A DNA stretch of 17,546 bases from an uncultured Oscillospiraceae bacterium (GTDB lineage: Bacteria; Bacillota; Clostridia; Oscillospirales; Oscillospiraceae), in NCBI GenBank assembly GCA_910579595.1, contig CAJTVM010000056.1, positions 1-17,546 on the forward strand, read 5' to 3'. The notes under the pieces are model-generated. The model had not been told where the DNA came from and ran no database searches. It saw nothing but the letters and a program-made list of their open reading frames with translations. Within the stretch, counting starts at the first letter, position 1; the number at the start of each line of letters is the position of its first letter. Shown here piece after piece: positions 13,923-17,546 of this stretch. Both the position numbers and the translations under genes were made by a program.

Positions 13923-14567
13923 ATGAATGAAATGATAATGAATGATGCTCTCGAATGCGTCAAAAATACGTTTCATGATGATTATAGTGGTCATGATTAT
14001 TTTCATACTTTGAGAGTATATAAAATGGCAACAAGAATTGCCGAACAAGAGAATGCAAATTTAATGATCGTTCAGTTGGCCGCATTGCTGCATGATGTCG
14101 ATGACATAAAATTATCGCCTGAAACCTATGTAAATAAGGACAGAACGGTCGATTTTTTAAGAAAGCATGGTATAGCGGGAGGAATGACAAAAACTATATG
14201 CGATATTATTGGCGAGGTGTCTTTCAGAGGAACCGGTTCCACTACACCTAAAACGATCGAGGGTAAATGTGTGCAGGATGCGGATCGATTAGATGCTATA
14301 GGAGCTATCGGTATCGCCAGAGCTTTTGCATATGGCGGAAACCATAATCGAATCATTTATGACCCCGAGATAAAACCAACTATAAACATGAATGCCGATC
14401 AATACCAAAGTCATATTTCTACAACAATTAACCATTTTTATGAAAAGCTGTTCCAAGTTAAAGACTTGATGAATACAGACACAGCAAAAAAGATTGCCAA
14501 ACAAAGAGAGGATTATATGAAAATCTACATTTCGGAATTTTTAGATGAATGGGACGGAATTCGGTAA
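13923..14567 (+). CDS. HD-domain phosphohydrolase, YedJ-like
   Basis: A 214-aa soluble metal-dependent phosphohydrolase of the HD superfamily. The metal ligands appear as H28 (HDYFHTLRVY), H57-D58 (AALLHDVDD) and D121 (VQDADRLDAIGAIG). The last motif is the hallmark of the YedJ-type HD subfamily. The natural substrate is unknown; a nucleotide or phosphorylated metabolite is plausible from the superfamily. The ATG has TAGGAG 8 nt upstream and a near-consensus sigma-A promoter. The gene is strikingly AT-rich, with abundant AAA, ATA, TTA and GAT codons, unlike every neighbour, which points to recent acquisition. It sits alone between the rpoN promoter and the 3' end of a minus-strand oxidoreductase gene. 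Confidence 0.88.
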   Translation: MNEMIMNDALECVKNTFHDDYSGHDYFHTLRVYKMATRIAEQENANLMIVQLAALLHDVDDIKLSPETYVNKDRTVDFLRKHGIAGGMTKTICDIIGEVSFRGTGSTTPKTIEGKCVQDADRLDAIGAIGIARAFAYGGNHNRIIYDPEIKPTINMNADQYQSHISTTINHFYEKLFQVKDLMNTDTAKKIAKQREDYMKIYISEFLDEWDGIR

Positions 14568-14642
14568 ATTTGCATTTTGCTTGGTGGAATTTCATCTTTA
14601 TAGTGAAATCCCCCTTGGCAAATGTTCTCTTATGAAAAGTTT

Positions 14643-14759
14643 TTAAACAGGCTCTAAGACCAGTACGCCGTCGTTGTCCAGCGTTCCCCCGGCTTCGGCG
14701 GTCATGGACGCAGCGCCGGCAATAACTGGCAATCCCCCTGTTTTCTTGGCATTGGGATA
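14643..14759 (-). pseudogene. Unidentified C-terminal gene fragment
   Basis: On the minus strand a short frame of about 38 codons reads GGLPVIAGAASMTAEAGG and then TLDNDGVLVLEPV before a stop. Its GC-rich third positions resemble those of the real genes here and differ from the AT-rich DNA next to it. It begins abruptly at the terminator of the oxidoreductase gene and has no ribosome-binding site. It looks like the tail of a deleted gene. I cannot name the family, and it could be chance. Confidence 0.3.
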
Positions 14760-14761
14760 TC

Positions 14762-14809
14762 AAACGGCCCTGCCCAATCCGCTGTTGTTTGGATTGGGCA
14801 GGGCCGTTT
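14762..14809. terminator. Strong hairpin terminator after the FAD/Rieske gene
   Basis: A perfect 19-bp stem (14762-14780 with 14791-14809) with a 10-nt loop begins 5 nt beyond the oxidoreductase stop on the minus strand. The A and T residues at its ends could let it act in both directions, but the T run is only three bases on each strand. Confidence 0.82.
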
Positions 14810-14814
14810 AAACG

Positions 14815-16116
14815 TCAAATCCGCTGTTTGTCATCGGCGGCAGGGTTGTTGATAAGCCTGCCATCTTCCTCGAACCGGGAGCCGTGACAGGGGCAGTCCC
14901 AGGAATGCTCCGCCGGGTTGTATTTCAGCGCGCAGCCCATGTGGGGACAGCGGGGCGCGGTGGGTGTCAGCAGGCCCACAATAGATTCCCAGCCATTGAT
15001 GGCCAGCTGGGGCCGGAAAACCGTCCGGCCGGGGGAAAACAACGGCGCATAGGGGTTCTTTCTCCCCTGGGCCAAATCCGCCAGCAGCGCGGCGGCGGCC
15101 ATGGCGGAGGTCATCCCCCACTTGTTGAAGCCTGCGGCCACATAGAGGCCCCGCGTACGCGTTCCATATTGCCCCGCATAGGGCACGCCGTCCAGTGTCA
15201 TGCAGTCCTGGACGGCCCAGCGGGCGGCTTCCCGCGCCTCCGGGTAATGACGCCGGGCAAAGCGCTCCAGCCCCCGCCATCCGTCCCCGGGTTTGCCAGT
15301 GCGGTGCGCCCCGCCGCCCAGCAGAAGGAAATCGCCGGCATTGCGGAAGGACAGCCCTTTGCTGTTTTCATCCACGTACATCCCGTTCAATTTTTGGCCG
15401 TTTTCCAGAGCCAGCACATAAGAGCGGTGCTGATAGAGTTTGAGGAAATACCCGCCGTGCTTGTTGAGCATGGGGAAATGGGTGGCGATAATGGTCCTTT
15501 CCGCCGTGATGGTTCCATGGTTCGTAACCGCTTTCCCCGGCGCCAATTCCAACACCTTGGTATGCTCAAAAATCCGCAGGCCCTTGGCGATGGCGGCGGC
15601 AAATTTCAGGGGATGAAACCGGGCCTGCCGGGGGAAACGCACAGCCCCCGCCACAGGAAACGGCAGAGGCAAGTCCGTCACAAGCTCCGCGCCAAAACCC
15701 AGACGATCCAGCGCGGCCAGCTCCTGCTCCAGCTTTTTTCGGTCGTCCGCGCTGTAGACAAAGGTATCCTCCTCCGCAAAATCACAATCTATAGTCTGGC
15801 ACAGGGTTCGGTAGCGCTTCAATGCCGCAATATTGGCCTCCAAATAGAGCCGGGCTTTTTCCGCTCCGAATCTCTGAATGAGCTTGTGGTAGATCAGACC
15901 GTGCTGGGCGGTGATTTTGGCCGTGGTGCCCCGCGTAGTTCCGCCGCAGATCCGGCTGGCTTCCACAAGGACGCAGTCCACCCCGGCTTGGGTAAGCTGG
16001 TACGCACACAGCAGACCCGCTATCCCTCCGCCGATGACCAGCACATCTGTCGTCAGGTTTCCATTTAACGGATCAAACTGGGGCAGGCGCGCCGTTTCCA
16101 GCCAAATCGGGTTCAT
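14815..16116 (-). CDS. FAD-dependent oxidoreductase (DadA type) with C-terminal Rieske [2Fe-2S] domain
   Basis: A 433-aa cytoplasmic flavoprotein. The N-terminal Rossmann fold carries DVLVIGGGIAGLLCAYQ (about 24-40), followed by a glycine-oxidase-like (DAO family) domain to about residue 350. The C-terminus is a Rieske domain. C390 and H392 (CPHMGC) with C408 and H411 (CPCHGS) are the cluster ligands, and C395 and C410 are placed for the usual disulfide. Such fusions are common in bacteria; their substrates are mostly unknown. The protein is slightly shorter than many homologues but ends soon after the cluster, as normal. The ATG at 16116 has GAGGTGA just upstream. It is transcribed alone on the minus strand and ends at a 19-bp-stem terminator. 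Confidence 0.93.
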   Translation of the reverse strand: MNPIWLETARLPQFDPLNGNLTTDVLVIGGGIAGLLCAYQLTQAGVDCVLVEASRICGGTTRGTTAKITAQHGLIYHKLIQRFGAEKARLYLEANIAALKRYRTLCQTIDCDFAEEDTFVYSADDRKKLEQELAALDRLGFGAELVTDLPLPFPVAGAVRFPRQARFHPLKFAAAIAKGLRIFEHTKVLELAPGKAVTNHGTITAERTIIATHFPMLNKHGGYFLKLYQHRSYVLALENGQKLNGMYVDENSKGLSFRNAGDFLLLGGGAHRTGKPGDGWRGLERFARRHYPEAREAARWAVQDCMTLDGVPYAGQYGTRTRGLYVAAGFNKWGMTSAMAAAALLADLAQGRKNPYAPLFSPGRTVFRPQLAINGWESIVGLLTPTAPRCPHMGCALKYNPAEHSWDCPCHGSRFEEDGRLINNPAADDKQRI

Positions 16117-16190
16117 TCTATCACCTCAATAACCATTAAGATGTCCCGATCAGGCAAAATAATTCTTTCTTTTAAAGAGGAAATCATATT

Positions 16191-16368
16191 ATGCAGAACA
16201 AACACATCGGGCTTGTTCCCGCAGACACATCTCTTGCAGAGCAGGTAACCAACTATTATGAGCGAATATAGAACGTTTTTAACAGACTATGAGCCAACAA
16301 GAGATGAACAATTCTTTTCGCTGGAATATCAGGTGGATGTCCTCTCAGAAAGGAATCGATTCCAATAA
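16191..16368 (+). pseudogene. Broken N-terminus of a GNAT-family acetyltransferase
   Basis: ATG 16191, with AAAGAGG about 10 nt upstream, opens a frame that stops after 26 codons at TAG 16269-16271. Omitting one base near 16267 joins it to a second frame, giving YYERNRTFLTDYEP and then TRDEQFFSLEYQVDVLSE, the typical N-terminus of RimJ/RimL-like GNAT acetyltransferases. The second frame ends at 16368. Everything beyond the first 60 or so residues, including the acetyl-CoA-binding core, is missing. It is AT-rich like the HD gene. The protein is not functional; the family call rests on pattern recognition. Confidence 0.65.
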
Positions 16369-16454
16369 AGGTTTTAGGCACTGAATTTGTACAGGGTTTT
16401 ATGCGCATGGCGGACGACGGCTGGCAGCAGGGCTGGCACGAGCGCAGCGGCGGG
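16368..16454 (+). pseudogene. N-terminal remnant of rhamnulose-1-phosphate aldolase
   Basis: Directly after the GNAT remnant, a frame starting near 16368 reads GTEFVQGFMRM and then ADDGWQQGWHERSGG. This is the N-terminus of RhaD-type class II aldolases (FVQGFxRMxDDGWxxGWHERNGGN). Similarity stops at about 16454. The frame continues to 16550 without recognisable aldolase sequence, and no start codon or ribosome-binding site precedes it. The rest of a 270-aa enzyme is absent, so this is a deletion scar. The 16455-16535 stretch holds nothing else I recognise. Confidence 0.6.
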
Positions 16455-16535
16455 GCAGGCCCCGGAATCGGAGGGCATCGAAACCGGGACATTCTGGATC
16501 GGCGTCAAGCCCCTGTCCGGCCGCATCCCCGCGCG

Positions 16536-16982
16536 TCATTCGCCCCCTAACTCAGCCAGCGCCTTCAGCGTGCTGTCCACGTTCTCCTTGTGCCAGTTTT
16601 TGAAGAAACCGGCATATATGGTGGCGTAGATGCCGGAACTCCGCAGGTCGCTCAGTTCCGCCTGCTGGGCGGTCAGGCGGATGGTGTCCGACCCGGTACG
16701 AATGGTGATAACGGTGTTGAGCTTAACGTCTTCCAGCTCCACCGACCGGATGTCCTCATAGGGAAGGACCAAGGATATGTCTTTGCGCAGGTTGCCCCAT
16801 GTGGTGTTGAAGGGGAGCAGGACAATTTCGTGTTCACACATCTGGAGAACATAAAATTCCGAATTAAAAAATGCCATAATTTGTTCGCTCAGGTTTTCCG
16901 GAGCGTATTTGATGATGATGCAGCGATCCTCCAGGGGCTGGTATCCAAGCTCCTGGACAAATTTTTTAACTTCATTTGCCAT
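16536..16982 (-). CDS. Hypothetical protein, possibly with a bacterial PH-like fold
   Basis: I do not recognise this 148-aa protein with certainty. It has no signal peptide or membrane segment. A run of short hydrophobic strands (FYVLQMCEHEIVLLPFN, ISLVLPYEDIRSVELED, NTVITIRTGSDTIRLTAQ) is followed by a C-terminal helix (NVDSTLKALAEL). This is the order of a bacterial pleckstrin-like domain, and the pattern of an I-x-S-V-x-L-E-D strand before an I-x-I-R-T strand supports it. The ATG at 16982 has TAGGAGG with a 9-nt spacer. The DUF6440 gene lies 85 nt upstream on the same strand. Its 3' end abuts the GNAT/rhaD graveyard. Confidence 0.75.
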   Translation of the reverse strand: MANEVKKFVQELGYQPLEDRCIIIKYAPENLSEQIMAFFNSEFYVLQMCEHEIVLLPFNTTWGNLRKDISLVLPYEDIRSVELEDVKLNTVITIRTGSDTIRLTAQQAELSDLRSSGIYATIYAGFFKNWHKENVDSTLKALAELGGE

Positions 16983-17067
16983 GATTATGTGCCTCCTACA
17001 TCGTTGAAATTCGTTTTGGTGCGAACAGGCGGGATGAATTCATTGCGGCGCTATGTATCGCAATTTT

Positions 17068-17247
17068 TCAGTTCACGGTGGTAACGATGGGCTTGCCGTC
17101 GGCGTCCACCAGCACGGTCATCCCCGTGCCGCTTGCCTTATTGTGAGAGCCCAGCACATAGTTTACGCCAGTCTCCGTATCCACGATGATCCTCACCACA
17201 TTCACAATGCCCTGGTTATAGACCTCCACAAAGCGTTCCTTCGCCAT
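17068..17247 (-). CDS. Small DUF6440-family protein
   Basis: A 59-aa protein starting MAKERFVEVYNQGIVNVVRI, followed by IIVDTETGVNYVL and a C-terminal TGMTVLVDADGKPIVT. This is the usual DUF6440 pattern: a strand pair, the VDxxTGVxYL motif, a Gly-rich loop and LVDxDGKP. The function is unknown. The ATG at 17247 is supported by AAAGGAGG with an 8-nt spacer. The frame extends 63 codons upstream, but that extension covers the promoter and a terminator, so it is not coding. The gene lies just downstream of a LytTR-type regulator gene and behind a probable LytTR-activated promoter. No leader peptide or secretion motif is seen, so a peptide-signal role is not supported. Confidence 0.85.
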   Translation of the reverse strand: MAKERFVEVYNQGIVNVVRIIVDTETGVNYVLGSHNKASGTGMTVLVDADGKPIVTTVN

Positions 17248-17288
17248 TGCGTTTCCCTCCTTTCCTATCCCGCCTGTCTGCAAGAAGG

Positions 17289-17317
17289 AGAATACCACAG
17301 CCCCCGCCCACCCTGGG
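17289..17317 (-). promoter_or_regulatory. Extended -10 promoter of the DUF6440 gene, poor -35
   Basis: On the minus strand, TGG directly precedes TATTCT (17294-17289), giving an extended -10. The hexamer 17 bp upstream (CCCAGG, 17317-17312) is far from TTGACA, as expected of a promoter that needs an activator. The start of transcription would be near 17282, about 35 nt before the ATG. Confidence 0.5.
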
Positions 17318-17323
17318 CCAAAT

Positions 17324-17353
17324 TTCCTAAACGACACAAATCGTTCCTGAACG
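17324..17353 (-). promoter_or_regulatory. Paired direct repeats, probable LytTR-regulator operator
   Basis: On the minus strand CGTTCAGGAA (17353-17344) and CGTTTAGGAA (17333-17324) differ at one base and are spaced 20 bp start to start, two helical turns. LytTR regulators such as AgrA and ComE bind paired roughly 9-bp direct repeats with a GTT core, about two turns apart and just upstream of the -35. The second repeat ends 6 bp before the -35 position of the next promoter, and a LytTR regulator is encoded directly upstream. Confidence 0.6.
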
Positions 17354-17355
17354 GC

Positions 17356-17399
17356 AAAAAGCTGGAAGGGCGGCCTCACGGCCCCCCTTCCAGCTTTTT
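17356..17399 (-). terminator. Terminator after the LytTR regulator gene, overlapping its stop codon
   Basis: A 15-bp stem (17356-17370 with 17385-17399) plus four inner pairs after a C-C mismatch (17372-17375 with 17380-17383) encloses a 4-nt loop. It ends in five T residues on either strand. The regulator's stop codon falls at the loop, so the 5' arm encodes its last residues. Confidence 0.88.
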
Positions 17400-17546
17400 G
17401 CGCAATTCCGCTTTTCCCGCACGGGACAACAGGCATTCCCGTCCGCCCACCCGGACCCGGTTTTCCCTCCAGTCCACCGCCTCAATTTTATCCGCCGCCG
17501 CCAGATAGGCCCGGTGGACCCGGATGAACCGCCCGCCCAGCTCCCG
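17376..17546 (-). CDS. LytTR-type DNA-binding response regulator, C-terminal part (5' end outside window)
   Basis: Only the last 56 residues are in the window. They show the second half of a LytTR domain: FIRVHRAYLAAADKIEAV (family pattern FxRxHRSYLVNxxxI), a strand pair RVRVGGRECLLSR (the usual dG-x-x-x-pvSR), and a final helix AELRKKLEGGP. In full-length members this domain follows a receiver or a membrane region and binds paired direct repeats in promoters. The receiver and any cognate histidine kinase would lie beyond the edge. The stop at 17376-17378 sits inside a terminator hairpin. Such repeats are present just downstream, before the DUF6440 gene. Confidence 0.88.
   Translation of the reverse strand, partial: RELGGRFIRVHRAYLAAADKIEAVDWRENRVRVGGRECLLSRAGKAELRKKLEGGP

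Noticed and set aside
14570..14625. Imperfect inverted repeat after the HD gene as a terminator
   Set aside because: Pairing is interrupted by several mismatches and bulges and there is no T run after it, so I cannot support a terminator call.
14884..16068. A 394-codon plus-strand open frame opposite the FAD/Rieske gene
   Set aside because: The minus-strand protein has the FAD motif and the four Rieske ligands in place; the plus-strand translation is motif-free.
17042..17068. ATTGCG/CGCAAT hairpin with a following T run (plus strand) beside the DUF6440 stop
   Set aside because: The stem is only 6 bp with an 11-nt loop, and the T run is on the strand with no gene to terminate. It is too weak to call.
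17248..17436. Upstream extension of the DUF6440 protein to 122 aa
   Set aside because: The added sequence covers a terminator, the direct repeats and the promoter. The family N-terminus and the Shine-Dalgarno fix the start at 17247.
1..17546. tRNA or rRNA genes, CRISPR arrays, complete insertion sequences
   Set aside because: None was recognised on reading both strands; no regularly spaced repeats or transposase motifs were seen.

Overview
The window is a high-GC (roughly 60%) stretch of a motile Gram-positive chromosome. The flagellar gene order, the Shine-Dalgarno-rich operons, the sigma-A and sigma-D type promoters, and a sigma-54, LytTR and formate/nitrite-channel complement all suggest a Clostridia member, most likely an Oscillospiraceae-type gut anaerobe. 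That family-level placement is inference from gene content and composition.

Positions 1-3770 hold the end of a chemotaxis operon on the + strand: cheA (its 5' part lies outside the window), cheW, cheR and cheB. A terminator-like hairpin lies between cheR and cheB, and a strong intrinsic terminator follows cheB. Positions 3825-10774 hold a late-flagellar operon in the B. subtilis order: flgM, flgN, flgK, flgL, a yviE-like gene (DUF6470), fliW and csrA. It is preceded by a sigma-D (sigma-28) type -10 box and closed by a strong terminator. A small yjfB-type motility gene sits where hag (flagellin) lies in B. subtilis. The logic is a checkpoint circuit. FlgM restrains sigma-28, FlgN chaperones FlgK and FlgL, and FliW and CsrA couple flagellin translation to assembly. 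The fliW start region can fold into a hairpin that presents a GGA motif in an ACA/UGU stem, which looks like a CsrA target. FlgK (945 aa) and FlgL (497 aa) are both much larger than usual because of central insertions.

Positions 10800-13740 hold a formate/nitrite-family channel gene with its own sigma-A promoter. It converges on a minus-strand pair, a TetR-type regulator gene downstream of rpoN (sigma-54). Positions 13800-14640 are a conspicuously AT-rich island carrying one HD-domain phosphohydrolase gene with a near-consensus promoter, probably acquired horizontally. Positions 14640-16550 hold an unidentified C-terminal gene fragment, a 19-bp-stem terminator, and a minus-strand FAD oxidoreductase with a C-terminal Rieske domain. 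A gene graveyard follows: a GNAT acetyltransferase start broken by a one-base insertion, abutting an N-terminal scrap of rhamnulose-1-phosphate aldolase.

Positions 16536-17546 carry minus-strand genes: an unrecognised 148-aa protein, a 59-aa DUF6440 protein, and the C-terminus of a LytTR-type DNA-binding regulator at the edge. Two near-identical 10-bp direct repeats one 20-bp period apart lie between the regulator and the DUF6440 gene, just upstream of an extended -10 promoter with no good -35. This is the architecture expected of a LytTR-activated promoter.

No tRNA, rRNA, CRISPR array, intact insertion sequence or origin was seen. I did not find a wholly new defence or metabolic system. The most interesting signals are regulatory (the fliW leader and the LytTR repeats) and structural (the enlarged FlgK and FlgL).
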